A stretch of 64,000 nt of DNA from Hordeum vulgare subsp. vulgare (taxonomy: Eukaryota > Streptophyta > Magnoliopsida > Poales > Poaceae). Both the position numbers and the translations under genes were made by a program. This document shows positions 34,858-47,537 of the stretch, piece by piece. Every line of letters starts with the position of its first letter. The first letter of the stretch is position 1. Location of the stretch: NCBI RefSeq assembly GCF_904849725.1, contig NC_058519.1:181401703-181465702 (forward strand), given 5' to 3'. The notes beneath the pieces were generated by a model that was given only the letters and a program-made list of their open reading frames with translations, was not told the DNA's origin and made no database searches.

Positions 34858-36113
34858 AGGTTTTCTATGCGTAGATTCTATGCATGAGTAGAACACAAAA
34901 GTTGTGGGCGATGGTTTGTCAATTTGCTTGCCGTTACTAGTCTTATTCTTTTCTGGCGGTATTGTGGGATGAAGCGGCCCGGACCGACCTTACACGTACG
35001 CTTACGTGAGACTGGTTCCACCGACAGACATGCACATCGTGCATAAAGGTGGCTAGCGGGTGTCTGTCTCTCCTACTCTAGTCGGATTGGATTTGATGAA
35101 AAGGTTCCTTATGAAGGGTAAATAGCTTTGCATATCATCGTTGTGGCTGTCACGTAGGTAAGAAGGCGTTCTTGCTAGAAACCCAAATCAGCCACGTAAA
35201 ACTTGCAACAACAATTAGAGGACGTCTAACTTGTTTTTGCAGGGTTTGACATGTGATGTGATATGGCCAAAGTTGTGATGTTGCATGTATGATGTATGAG
35301 ATGATCATGTTATTGTAATAGGTTTCACGACTTGCATGTCGATGAGTATGACAACCGGCAGGAGCCATAGGAGTTGTCTTAATTTATTGTATGAGATGCA
35401 ACGCCATGTGCTTACTACTTTTACTTCATTGCTAACGGTTAGCCATAGTAGTAGTGATAGTAGTAGTTGGCGTGACGACTTCACGGAGACACGATGATGG
35501 AGATCATGATGATGGAGATCATGGTGTCACGCCGGTGAAGATGATGATCATGCGATGCCTGAAGATGGAGATCGAAAGAGCAAAGGTGATAATGGCCATA
35601 TCATGTCACTATATGATTGCATTGTGATGTTTATCATGTTTTACATCTTATTGCTTGAAATGACGGTAGAATAATAAGATGATCCCTCTTAAAATTTCGA
35701 GAACGTATTCCCCTAAGTGTGCACCGTTGCGAAGGTTCGTTGTCTCGAAGCACCACGTGATGATCGGGTGTGATAGATTCTAACGTTCGCATACAACGGG
35801 TGTAAGCCAGATTTACACACGCGAAACACCTAGGTTGACTCGACGAGCTTAGCATGTACAGACATGACCTCGAATACACGAGACCGAAAGGTCGAACATG
35901 AGTCGTATGGTTGAATACGATCAGCATGAAGTTGCTCACCATGGTGACTAGTCCGTCTCACGTGATGATCGGACACGGGTTAGTCAACATGGATCATGTA
36001 TCACTTAGATGACTAGAGGGATGTCGATTTAAGTGGGAGTTCATACTTAATTTGATTAAATGAACTTAATTGTCATGAACTTAGTCTAAAAGTTGTCTTT
36101 ACAAATATTGTAG
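34858..36113 (+). other. Untranslated leader of C3
   Basis: About 1.26 kb of non-coding sequence collinear with the leaders of C1 and C2. It contains the packaging and dimer region by position only; no motif was proven. Confidence 0.65.
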
Positions 36114-37247
36114 ATGTCCAACGTCAACCTCAACTTCAACGCATTCCTAGAGAAAAACAAGCTGAAAGATGATGGTAGAAACTATGCGGACTGGGTTCGC
36201 AACCTGAAGCTCATCCTTGAAGCAGCTAAAAAGGCTTATGTCCTTAATGCGCCGCTAGGTGACCCTCCCGCTCCCGCAGCAGCCCAGGACATTCTAAACG
36301 TCTGGCAAGCGCGGAGTGATGACTACTCTCTGGTTAGGTGTGGCATGTTATACAGTTTAGAAACGGGGCTCCAAAGACGTTTTGAGCAACACGGGGCATA
36401 TGAGATGTTCCAAGAGCTGAAGCTAGTTTTTCAAGCTCATGCCTGTGTCGAGAGATATGAAGTCTCCGACAAGTTCTTCAGCTGTAAGATGGAGCAGAAC
36501 AGTTCTGTCAGTGAGCACATACTCAAAATGTCTGGGTTACACGGTCGTCTGACTTCACTTGGAGTCGAACTTCCGGATGATGCTATCATTGACAGAATCC
36601 TCCAGTCTCTCCCACCAAGCTACAAAGGCTTTGTGCTTAACTACAACATGCAAGGAATGGAGAAAACCATTCCCGAGTTGTACTCGATGCTCAAGTCTGC
36701 AGAAGTAGAAATCAAGAAGGAGCATCAAGTGTTGATGGTTAACAAGACCACTAGTTTCAAGAAAGGCAGGGGTAAGAAGAACTTCAAGAAAGACGGCAAA
36801 GCTGTTGCCGCGCCCGGTAAGCCAGATGCCGGGAAGAAGAAAAAGAATGGACCCAAGCCTGAGACTGAGTGCTTCTATTGCAAGGGAAAGGGTCACTGGA
36901 AGCGGAACTGCCCCAAATACTTAGCGGACAAGAAGGCCGGCAACGTTAAAGGTATATGTGATATACATGTTATTGATGTGTACCTTACCAGCGCTCGTAG
37001 TAGCTCCTGGGTATTTGATACCGGTGTTGTTGCTCACATTTGCAACTCAAAGCAGGAACTGCGGAATAAGCGGAGACTGGCCAAGGACGAGGTGACGATG
37101 CGCGTCGGGAATGGTTCAAAGGTCGATGTGATCGCCGTCGGCACGCTGCCTCTACATCTACCGCCGGGATTAGTTTTAAACCTTAATAATTGTTATTTAG
37201 TACCAGCATTAAGCATGAACATTGTATCAGGGTCTTGCTTAATGTGA
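36114..37247 (+). pseudogene. gag: Copia gag and protease, C3, ended by a single TGA
   Basis: A 377-codon frame from ATG (MSNVNLNFNAFLEKNKL). Gag (UBN2-type) occupies about residues 1-240, with a basic stretch near 215-245. The knuckle CFYCKGKGHWKRNC is at about 252-265, with the correct CX2CX4HX4C spacing. The protease motif F-D-T-G is near residue 300. The frame stops at TGA 37245-37247 in SCLM-stop-DGYSFK, where C1 has CGA (SCLLRDG). This is a single transition at a CpG, the kind expected after methylation. Downstream pol is in the same frame. Confidence 0.9.
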
Positions 37248-39446
37248 GACGGCTACTCATTTAAGTCAGAGAATAATGGTTGTTCTATTTATATGAGAGA
37301 TATGTTTTATGGTCATGCTCTGCTGGTGAATGGTTTATTCTTGATGAATCTCGATCGTGATGTTACACATATTCATAGTGTGAGTACCAAAAGATGCAAA
37401 GTTGATAATGATAGTCCCACATACTTGTGGCACTGCCGCCTTGGTCATATCGGCGTTAAGCGCATGAAGAAGCTCCATACTGATGGACTGCTAGAGTCTC
37501 TTGACGTTGAATCATTTGACACATGCGAACCGTGCCTCATGGGCAAGATGACTAAGACTCCATTCTCAGGCATAATGGAGAGAGCAACCGACTTACTGGA
37601 AATAATACATACTGATGTGTGTGGTCCAATGAACGTTCAAGCTTGCGGTGGTTATTGTTATGTTCTCACTCTCACCGATGATTTGAGTAGGTATGGGTAT
37701 ATCTACTTGATGAAGCACAAATATGAGACGTTTGAAAAGTTCAAGGAATTTCAGAGTGAGGTTGAGAATCAACGTGATAGAAAAATTAAATGTCTACGAT
37801 CTGATCGTGGAGGAGAATATTTGAGTCACGAGTTTGGCACACACCTAAGAAAGTGTGGAATCGTTTCACAACTGACGCCGCCTGGCACACCGCAGCGCAA
37901 CGGAGTGTCTGAACGTCGTAATCGCACTTTATTAGATATGGTACGATCTATGATGTCTCTTACCGACTTACCTCAATCATTTTGGGGATACGCATTAGAA
38001 ACTGCAGCATTCACTTTAAATAGGGCACCGTCTAAATCCGTTGAGACGACACCGTATGAACTATGGTTTGGCAAGAAACCTAAGCTGTCGTTTCTTAAAG
38101 TTTGGGGCTGTGATGCTTATGTGAAGAAACTTCAACCAGAGAAGCTCGAACCCAAAGCGGAGAAATGCGTATTCATAGGATACCCTAAGGAAACTATTGG
38201 GTATACCTTCTATCTTAGATCCGAAGGTAAAACCTTTGTTGCCAAGAACGGATCCTTTCTAGAGAAAGAGTTTCTCTCGAAAGAAGTAAGTGGGAGGAAG
38301 GTAGAACTTGATGAGGTAATTACACCCCCTGTCGAACAGGAAAGTAGCGCAGCGCAGGAAGTTGTTCCTGTGGCGCCTACACCGACTGAAGAGGAAGTTA
38401 ATGATGATGATCATGAAGCTTCGGATCAAGTTACTACTGAACCGCGAAGGTCCACAAGGGTACGCTCCGCACCAGAGTGGTACGGCAACCCTGTGATGGA
38501 AATCATGTTGTTAGACAACGGTGAACCTTCGAACTATGAAGAAGCGATGGCGGGCCCAGATTCCAACAAATGGCTTGAGGCTATAAAATCCGAGATAGGA
38601 TCCATGTATGAGAACAAAGTGTGGACTTTGGTGGACTTGCCCGATGACCGGCGAGCCATAGAAAATAAATGGATCTTCAAGAAGAAGACTGATGCAAACG
38701 GTGATGTAACCGTTTACAAAGCTCGACTTGTCGCAAAGGGTTTTCGACAAATTCAAGGATTTGACTACGAAGAGACTTTCTCTCCCGTAGCGAAGCAAAA
38801 ATCAGTCCGAATCATGTTAGCAATTGCCGCCTTTTATGATTATGAAATTTGGCAAATGGACGTCAAAACAGCGTTCCTTAACGGGAACCTTAAGGAAGAG
38901 TTGTATATGATGCAACCAGAAGGTTTTGTCGGCCCTAAGGGTGCTAACAAAGTGTGCAAGCTCCAGCGCTCCATCTATGGGCTGGTGCAAGCATCTCGGA
39001 GTTGGAACATTCACTTTAATGAGGTGATTAAAGTGTTTGGGTTCATACAGGTTTACGGAGAAGCCTGTCTGTACAAGAAAGTGAGTGGGAGCTCTGTAGC
39101 TTTCCTCGTACTATATGTGGATGACATATTATTGATGGGGAATAATATAGAGATGTTGGAGAGCATAAAGGCCTATTTGAACAAGAGTTTTTCAATGAAG
39201 GACCTTGGAGAAGCTGCATACATATTAGGCATCAAGATCTATAGAGATAGATCGAGATGCCTCATAGGTCTTTCGCAAAGTACATACCTTGACAAGATAT
39301 TGAAGAAGTTCAATATGGAAAACTCAAAGAAAGGGTTTTTGCCAGTTTTGCAAGGTATGAGATTGAGTAAGACTCAGTCGCCGACCACGGCAGCAGATAG
39401 AGAGAAGATGAGTTCTGTCCCCTACAAAGGGTTACGTCGACGCTAG
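37248..39446 (+). pseudogene. pol: Copia integrase and reverse transcriptase, C3
   Basis: Continues in the gag frame. Counted from the ATG at 37293: the integrase zinc domain WHCRLGHIG...CEPC is at residues 42-90. Core residues are the first aspartate in HTDVCGPM (~106), the second in LTDDLSRYGY (~128) and the glutamate in GVSERRNRTL (~206), all present. RT shows WIFKKKTDANGDVTVYKARL, MDVKTAFLNG and the catalytic YVDDILLMG (~607-615). Near 39425 the frame runs from SSVPY straight into sequence of KGYVDASFD origin in the wrong frame and stops. Compared with C1, about 0.2 kb joining RT and RNase H is deleted. Confidence 0.9.
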
Positions 39447-39800
39447 CTTCGACACAGATCCGGATGACTCTAAGTCAAAGACCGGATACGTATATGTGTT
39501 GAATGGTGGGGCAGTGAGCTGGTGCAACAGCAAGCAAGAAGTCATGGCAGAATCTACATGTGAAGCGGAGTACATAGTTGCTTCAGAAGCGGCTCATGAA
39601 GGAATTTGGATGAAGGAGCTCATCACCGACCTTGGAGTGGTTCCAAGCGCGTCGGGTCCTATGACACTCTTCTTGTGATAACACTGGAGCCATTGCCATA
39701 GCCAAGGAGCCCAGGTTTCACCGAAAGACGAAGCACATCAAGCGCCGCTACAACTCCATCCAGGACCATGTCCAGAGTGGAGTGATAGATATTTGTAAAG
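39447..39800 (+). pseudogene. pol: Copia RNase H remnant, C3
   Basis: VDASFDTDPDDSK and GYVYVLNGGAVSWCNSKQEVMAESTCEAEY survive at 39433-39570. One extra T near 39675 (TTCTTGTGATAAC against TTCTGTGACAAC in C1) shifts the frame before the CDN motif. The enzyme is missing its N-terminal part. Confidence 0.85.
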
Positions 39801-39920
39801 TACACACGGATCTGAATATTGCAGACCCGTTGACTAAACCTCTTCCACGAGCAAAACATGATCAACACCATAATGCTATGGGTGTTCGATACATCACAAT
39901 GTAACTAGATTATTGACTCT

Positions 39921-39936
39921 AGTGCAAGTGGGAGAC
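39921..39936 (+). promoter_or_regulatory. Polypurine tract of C3
   Basis: AGTGCAAGTGGGAGAC directly before the LTR start at 39937. Plus-strand primer. Confidence 0.85.
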
Positions 39937-41699
39937 TGTTGGAAATATGCCCTAGAGGCAATAATAAAATGGTTATTATCATATTTCCTCGTTCATGATA
40001 ATCGTCTATCGTTCATGCTATAATTGTATTAACAGGAAACAGTAATACATGTGGGAATGAATAGATCACAATGTGTCCCTAGCAAGCCTCTAGTGGCTAG
40101 CTCGTTATTCAATAGATGATCATGGTTTCCTGATCATGGGCATTAGATGTCATTGATAACGGGATTACATCATTGGGAGAATGATGTGATGGACAAGACC
40201 CAATCTTAAGCCTAGCACTAGATCGTATTGTTCGTATGCTAATGCTTTTCTAATGTCAAGTATATTTTCCTTCGACCGTGAGATTGTGAAACTCCCGGAT
40301 ACCGTAGGAGTGCTTTGGGTGTATCAAACGTCACAACGTAACTGGGTGACTATAAAGGTGCACTACGGGTACCTCCGAAAGTGTCTGTTGGGTTGGTACG
40401 AATCGAGATCAGGATTTGTCACTCCGTGTGACGGAGAGGTATCTCTGGGCCCACTCGGTAGAACATCATCATGAGCTCAATGTGACTAAGGAGTTAGTCA
40501 CACGATGACGTGCTACGGAACGAGTAAAGAGACTTACAGGTAACGAGATTGAACAAGGTATAGGTATACCGACGATCGAATCTCGGGCAAGTTCTATACC
40601 GACAGACAAAGGGAATCGTATACGGGATTGATTGAATCCTTGACATCGTGGCTCATCCGATGAGATCATCGTGGAGCAAGTGGGAGCCACCATGGGTATC
40701 CAGACCCCGCTGATTGTTATTGGCCAGAGAGGTGTCTCGGTCATGTCTGCCTGTCTCCCGAACCCGTAGGGTCTACACACTTAAGGTTCGATGACGCTAG
40801 GGTTATAGGGAATTGTTATACGAGGTTAGCGAAAGTTGTTCGGAGTCCCGGATGGGATCCCGGACGTCACGAGGAGCTCTGGAATGGTCCGGAGGTAAAT
40901 ATTGATATATAGGACGGATGGTTTCGGACACCGGAAGTGTTTCGGGCATCACCGGTAACGTACGGGGACCACCGGGACCACCGGAGGTGGCCCCGGGGGA
41001 CCACTGAAGGGGGGCAACGACCCCGGGAGGTAAGGTGGGCCAAGTGGGGGTGGGAACCAGCCCCTAGGTGGACTGGTGCGCCTCCCCACTCAGTCCATGG
41101 CGCAAGGGAAAGAAAAAAGGGGGGGGCAAACCCTAGGCCAGGTGGGCCTAAGGCCCACCAGTGGGTGCGCCACCCCCTCCTTCCCCTCTGGCCGCCGCAC
41201 CACCCATCTGGGAGGGCTGCCGCACCCCCTAGGGTGGGAACCCTAGGGGTGGCACCCCCTCTCCCCTTCCCCTATATATAGTGGGCACTTTTGTCCTTTG
41301 GAGGACACTGTTTTCCCTCTCTCTCGGCGCAGCCCTGCTCTTCTACCTCCTCCTCTCCGCCGGTGCTTGGCGAAGCCGTGCCGGGAGACCTCGTCTCTCC
41401 ACCGACACCATGCCGTCGTGTTGCTGGACTTCTTCCCCAACCTCTCCCTCCTCCTCGCTAGATCAAGGTGCGGGAGACGTCACCGGGCTGCACGTGTGTT
41501 GAACGCGGAGGTGCCGTTGTTCGGCACTAGATCGGAATCGCTGCGAGTACGACTCCATCAACCGCGTTCTAGCAACGCTTCCGCTTAGCGATCTTCAAAG
41601 GTATGAAGATGCTCTTATCCCTCTCTTGTTGCTGGTCTCTCCATAGGAAGATCTGAATATGCGTAGGAAAATTTTGAATTTATGCTACGTTCCCCAACA
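39937..41699 (+). repeat. 3' LTR of C3 (1763 bp)
   Basis: TGTTGGAAATATGCCC to ACGTTCCCCAACA, followed by the target copy ACTTT. TATA motif CCTATATATAGTGGGC near 41271. Lacks the extra 22-base unit of the 5' LTR. Confidence 0.93.
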
Positions 41700-41704
41700 A
41701 CTTT

Positions 41705-41929
41705 TTCATTTCACGTGTACCACGAGCAACCTTCTTTGATGCTGTTCGTGAAGCTGCCATGGAAGCCATACGTCAGATCGGAGAAATACTTGAAGCAAGA
41801 CTCCGTCATACCCAGGAATACCTGAGTGAGGTACGTGCGGAGATGATGGAGATGAAGCTCATGACCACCATGATGAAGAAAAAGATGGATGATTTCAAGG
41901 AGCACATCGGAAAGTTCGAGTGGAACTAA
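41705..41929 (+). CDS. Unknown ORF of element G, second segment (74 codons and stop)
   Basis: Continuation of the ORF begun at 32828 once C3 plus one ACTTT is removed. It runs without a stop to TAA at 41927-41929. It is rich in Glu, Met, Arg and Lys with a helix-like pattern (REAAMEAIRQIGEILEARL, then KKKMDDFKEHIGKFEWN). This suggests an alpha-helical or coiled-coil tail. Function unknown. The helical half and the more mixed first half may be two domains. Confidence 0.55.
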   Translation, partial: FISRVPRATFFDAVREAAMEAIRQIGEILEARLRHTQEYLSEVRAEMMEMKLMTTMMKKKMDDFKEHIGKFEWN

Positions 41930-42833
41930 AGTACCTCCAAGAAAGACAGATGAATAAAGTTGGCAGAAATGCTTGACCATACCGAACAATGTGGATGGCA
42001 GCATTTGTAATAGAGTACTTTTGAATTGGAGTTTTGGAGGATAAATTAAGGATGTAATAAAGGATTGATTATGAAATGCATATGATTTATGGAAGAAGCT
42101 ATGGTGGATCAGCAAACGTTTTCTTAGGATCATACGAAAACCTGAGAGTTGTCAAGATACGATAGATGTTTCGTTCAGCTTGCAGAACCAATGGATTATC
42201 CGAACTTCGTTCGTGGACAAGAGAAACTCTGCAACGCTTGTGAGGATGCCCAAGTGTTAGAATGCGAGATTCGCTAAACCTTATACAGAGAAATGATTTG
42301 GGTATGGAATGGATTGATCACCATGACGACTTACTCTTATCATTTATCTTGCTATTCGGAATGGTAAATCTGAGAGACTTACCCATATAGAGAGACGACG
42401 TTCTTTGAAGCTTTTGTTTAAGCCTTAGAGTGGTATAAGAAAAGCCCCATGTACATGGCACTTGTTGTCACACGTAGGAAATTTTACGGTGAGAATGAAA
42501 CCAAGAACCCTCTCTCTGCAGGATAACCACAAATGGTAGACCACCATGAGAACCATCGATATGTTATTTAGAATTGACCACGAGACTGTCAGTTAAGAAG
42601 ACCCAGTGACGAAAGAAGCTTATATCAACAGAAGATATGAAGACTGTGCGATGTCAGTTGCCAAAACCCCAGAGGATCGTTAAAGCACTTTGAGGGACCA
42701 GTATCTCTCATTTTAAGTGTGGTAGCATCCCACCTTGCCGGAGATTGGATTTGTTAGAAGACCCCCGAACCCTAACCTTTCTTTCTAGCCTCTTCGAATC
42801 TCGAGGACGAGATTCATTTTAAGTGTGGTAGTT
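41930..42833 (+). other. 3' untranslated part of element G with polypurine region
   Basis: No protease, RT or integrase motif in any frame that I can see. It ends CGAGGACGAGATTCATTTTAAGTGTGGTAGTT before the LTR. That ending is typical of plant Gypsy 3' junctions and holds the plus-strand primer. Confidence 0.55.
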
Positions 42834-45800
42834 TGTAACATCCCAAAATTATAAATTTTGGAATGTTAATATAATTATTAGATTGATTGTTTGTTTGTTT
42901 GCCTGAGTGATTGAAACTTGTGTGAAATCTGAAACTTTTCAAAACTTTTGAAAAGAGAGGGAATAAAATGACTTTCCCCTTCTCCGGTGAATTCAAATTC
43001 AATCTTTTAAAAACAAAGAGAGAAGATGACATGACTTCTTCAACTATAAAGAATTTGAACGGAGATATTTGCATTGAATTCTTTTGCATTTTCATTCGTA
43101 TTCTTCGTGCAAGAAATGTCGGGAAATACATACTAGAGAGGAGGAACATGACCCTCAAACCCACGGGCATTTTGAAAGTTATTTGAACCCTAAAACTTAG
43201 AGGGTCATTTGAAAATTATTTACAAAAGAAAATAAACCTTTTAGGCAATTTTGTGAAAATAATTTTTTATGAAGTTTTTATTTTTGCCGTGGAAAAATGC
43301 CCATCATTTATATTTTTTTCTGATAATTTTAGTATATAAAAACTCTTTATTTCGAATTGATTTGATTTCCTTTTATCGTTTTAGTTTCCTAGTTTTAAAA
43401 ATAGGAAAGAAATCGTTTCTATTAGGAAACTCCAGGTAGCCCATTAAGACTTTTCCTTTCACTGGCCCAGGAAGATCATCTTCTTCCTCTATCTCTTCTT
43501 CACGTCACAGAAACTTGCCTTCCATGGACAGAGGATCCCCACCTCCGGGATTCGCGAAGCTCTTCCCTTCCCAGCGCCTCCCGTCGCCCCTATAAGAACC
43601 CCCTGCACCTCCTCGTTCCATTCCCGTTGAAAACTTCCCCTCTCCTCGCCTCTAACTCGCGCCCCACCTCGCCGGAGTCGTCACCAGAAACTCGCGAGAG
43701 AACTTCCCCCATCGCCCCCCACCTGCAGGCTCCTCCACCTCGCTGCACCCACCCCACCCCGCCACCACCCCCCCTCCACCGCCGCCCCTCCCCACCCCGT
43801 CGCCCTGCAACCTCGCCCCTCCCTAGAACCAGCGAGCAGCAGAACCACCAGCAGCTTCCCACCTCGCCCCACCTGCAACCCTCCCTCCACCTCGCCTCCC
43901 TCCCCTCCCTGGAGCCCCTCCACCCTTCGCCCCCCCTCCACCACTCCTCCCGCCGGCCCCTCCTCCACCCCCGCCGGAGATGCCCACCCTCACCGGAGAA
44001 GGCTCCTGCTACTCCCAGCCGAGGTAACCTCTCCTCCCTTTTCTTTTTTTTACTTGTTCTGTTTTTTGTATTGTGTAGTTTCATCCCTTAGATCTAGATC
44101 CTACGGTGTAGATTAGGAAGTACTTACCCCTTCGGTTTTCTAAAAAGAACCGGTCCATCAGATAAGTGAACCGAAGCATTTTCTTATTCAGCGGCCATCC
44201 GCTGTTTAGCCCATGCAGCAAACACCCTTAGCCAATCAGGGACTGCCACGTAGTCTGTAGCAATTGTTTTATTTTTTCTGTTTAGTTCCAAAAACAGCAA
44301 AGTTCCAATCTTGTTTAGCCCATAACTTTTGATCCCGAAGTCCAATGATGTTGATTCTTTCTCCAGTAGATCACAAATTTCCTGTAGTGTTTAAAAACAT
44401 ATAATTTGTCTATGTTTGAAATTTTCAAATATAAGTTAGATCAGATTTAGTTCAAACCTTGTTTTGCCTATTCCAGGAGTTTTAAAATAGATTTTAATTT
44501 GATTCCTTTTGGTACTGATCACTAGTGATCTTATTTATCAGTGGTAATAATTTCGGATTTGTTTGAGTACTTTAGCTCACTGTTTCTTGTGAAACAATTT
44601 ATGTTTCACCTCTTTTAGGATTTCGGCTAATTCCTTTTCTACTTTTGTTTTAAAATATTTTATTTATTATTTCAGAAACATTATTGTTTTGTTTATGTTA
44701 ATTAACAGTAGTTTTGCAACAAGTTTTTATTTTATTTTTATTTGTTATCATGAAATCAATTCTAGTTCCTTAGTAACTTGCAATTGGTTTCCGCATTGTT
44801 TCAAATCCCGTTTGGAAATACTTTCAAAAAGTTTTGTGAAAAATACTTTATTAAACTTATATCTTAGTTACTTGTTATTATTTTCTGTTAGACAAAAACT
44901 ATTTAGTGTTTCACGTAGTAGAAGACTCCCTAGTCTTATTTGAAGTTCCTTTGGGATTCCTATTCGCTCTCTCTTTGTTTTGATTGCTAGAATGATTGCT
45001 AGTATGAGTGCTTATGTGAATGATATGTTTGTTATATAGATTTCATCGGAGAGTGACGAGTAGTCTATCAAGTTATTTCTCGAGAAATTCTTCTTCGTCA
45101 ACATCACCAGGCAAGTCACTTTGATCATACTATCACCTATGTTTTAGGCGTCGTAGTTCTACCATCCTATGCCCAATTGCATGCTGCTTAGGTACTTGGA
45201 AATTTTAGTATAGATTGTAGTATCATGTGGTAGGCACACAACAACCCCGATACTTGGCCCCGGGATGACAAATTTCATATTGCTATCCTTGAGTAGACGG
45301 GAATTCGGTTGAGTGCATAACACGAGTGATGCGGGGTTGATTAAATATTCGAGATCGGTTAAGACAAGATTTTCAAGACCTCGGACGCAATGCAACTCTG
45401 GGTGAAGGACGGTTGATCGGCTCCCTGGAGAACCCAGTGGATGACCCGGGATGCTGGGGACGGCCATGACATCCTGCGGAAAGCTTCAACCAGGCTCAAA
45501 GAGACGGACGGATACTTTCAAGACCCAAGGCTTACCTGCACAGCCACAAGCCATTATGGGCTCTGGCTTGGTTGGACAACGCGGCGACTCTGGACAGGCG
45601 GTGCTAGCAGATGTAGAAGAACGGTAGGAATGGATGGGCACCGACAGGGATTCAGAGGGACCCATTGAAAGACCATGCACCCTGAAGTGCGAGGACATAC
45701 TCGGAGGCGATCAAATCTTGTGGGGAACGTGTGCAAAACTCTGCAGAGTACTCAAACCTAATCGATTAGCCGTGTCCACGGTCATGGACAACTTGAGCCA

Positions 45801-46348
45801 AAGGAACTGAAGTTATCTGGATTTCTCAACACCATTAAATATATTTGATGAGGGTAATTATTGACAACATGGGTACGAGAATTGGTTGGTGGAACAATCT
45901 CGTTAACAACCAACAAAGTAGTAACATTTTGCTTTTAGCCCTCTCTTGATGTAGGAATTTTTTTTACTTTACGCTAAAAACTTACAACCCCACCTGCCAT
46001 ATATGCATATAGTATAGATGACATTTTACCTCTCTCTTATGTGACTTGCCGGCATATTCAATATGCTGACCTACACGGCTGCAATGTCTTATGTTGCAGA
46101 TATTTTTCTTCGACGAGTAAGAGTACGATCTAGGGTTACGGTCTACACTCAACTTGTCGGTGGTGTTTATTGGGACTCCACTCCCTGGACCGCTTCCGCT
46201 GAGATATTTAAGGTATATATCAGTTTTACGCTATTTACATGTGATTGCACTTTGATATATACACTGATGTACTGTGTGTGCCAGCATACTGATCCAGGGA
46301 TGGCACAGAAACATAGAGGCTTGACTCGTCTTGAGTCGGGTCGCTACA
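42834..46348 (+). repeat. 3' LTR of element G (3515 bp)
   Basis: Starts TGTAACATCCCAAAATT, ends GGGTCGCTACA. Aligns with the 5' LTR throughout. A short gap near 45680 (GACCATGCACCC against a longer form with CATCATCCGG) accounts for most of the length difference. The TATA region reads CCCCTATAAGAACCCC here. Confidence 0.9.
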
Positions 46349-46734
46349 TATGCGCACGCGAAAACGAAACACTCGTGTATACGAATATGAATATACGGTC
46401 AGCGTACGGACCAACCGGGCCGCACGGGCTCGTCCACGACTCATCCAGTGCTATACGTGCATGCTGAAAAGACGATTGTGTCCCTAACTCCGAAAGGGTA
46501 TTGGAAGATCTCATCCGTCCTTGTATTCCTCCCATGCATGCTCAGTCCAAGGGGGAGCACTAGAGCAGAAGCGATCCATCTCATCAAGTAGGAAACGTGC
46601 AAAAGTACTTACCCACTAGCCCATGCAGCCTACCATGTCATCATGATCGTCCTTAATTTTCTTTCTCCCTAAATCCCCATGCCCATGGTCAAAGCCGAAG
46701 GAACTCCCTCAAGTCGTTCATCTACACCACCCCG
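46349..46734. other. Host flank of element G, no gene seen
   Basis: Begins with the target copy TATGC. After removal of G it joins 27482 and would be the distal upstream region of the zf-XS-like remnant. No clear motif. Confidence 0.4.
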
Positions 46735-47202
46735 TGTCGGTGTCAAAACCAGTTGATCTCGAGTAGGGGGCTGAACTGTGGATCTTGGATTGATGGGTAA
46801 TAAGGGACAAAGGAGAAGATGTTTTACCTAGGTTCAGGCCCTCTTGATGGAGGTAAAACCCTACATCATGCTCTTGTTGTACTGATGTAGTAGTACAGAG
46901 TATAGAGTTGATCTATCTCAAGATTGGATGTGTGGTCTAAACCCTATTCGTAATGAGTGTATGTCCTCTATGAACTGCATCCCCTGGTTTCTATAGATGC
47001 CAGGGGCACTAGGGCTTACACAACAACTGTTACATCAAGGGAACAAATATGCGCATCAACACGTTGTCTTGCATTGCACGTCGATTCTTCGGTAGAGTCC
47101 ACCTTGATCTCCATATCTCCAACGATGGTCGAATGGCCGATGTGTCCGGCCCACAAGAACAAATAAGTCGACCGAAGACCCCCTTAATCCCGGACTCCCT
47201 TA
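46735..47202 (+). repeat. LTR of the Gypsy fragment (~468 bp)
   Basis: Starts TGTCGGTGTCAAAACCAG, contains TTTTACCTAGGTTCAGGCCC and GATGGAGGTAAAACCCTAC, ends GGACTCCCTTA (CCTCA expected). The end base is approximate. Confidence 0.6.
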
Positions 47203-47537
47203 ATAGCCCCCGAACTAGCGTCCAATGCTGCATTCTAAGCTCACTATCTTCAAGCTCTTGCAATCTTTGGCTTGTGGGGCGATTTCCACCTTTTGTTCTA
47301 GTAACTCCAGTCCATATTGTTCTTCATCTGTGGTCGATGAAACATTGTCGGGCTTACAAAAATGAATATTTTACCCCACAGGGTTAACCACCTCTTCGAC
47401 TCCCATGCGCTAATGAAAAATAGGTGGTTCCTTCTCAAGAGAAAAATATAAATTACTTATCATATAACCTGCGCATGCCCCTTAGCAACACTCCCCATCC
47501 TTTCAAACATCGATAAGAACACCAGCAAAACAAAGAC

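Larger units (their letters stand above)
33059..41699 (+). mobile_element. Angela-type Copia element C3, recent, near-complete
   Basis: LTRs 33059-34843 and 39937-41699, target copies ACTTT at 33054-33058 and 41700-41704, a perfect match. The primer site and polypurine tract are intact. The polyprotein frame runs from 36114 and is interrupted by one TGA at 37245. It later suffers a deletion of about 0.2 kb near 39425 and a single extra base near 39675. It is inserted inside the unknown ORF of G, so it is younger than G. The LTRs are close to each other, a few tens of differences by hand comparison. Confidence 0.95.
27483..46348 (+). mobile_element. Gypsy-like element G with 3.5-kb LTRs, lacking pol
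   Basis: The LTRs are 27483-31017 and 42834-46348, both starting TGTAACATCCCAAAATT and ending GGGTCGCTACA. Target copies are TATGT (27478-27482) and TATGC (46349-46353), four of five matching. The primer site TGGTATCAGAGC follows the 5' LTR. The interior, once C3 (33059-41699) is removed, is about 3.2 kb. It holds a gag with several zinc knuckles and one unknown ORF. No protease, RT or integrase motif is present, so the element would need enzymes from another element. Family not recognised. Confidence 0.88.

Noticed and set aside
43627..44091. Pro-rich 154-codon plus-strand ORF in the 3' LTR of G
   Set aside because: It has no ATG start, is a composition effect of the C-rich leader, and is not kept as such in the 5' LTR.
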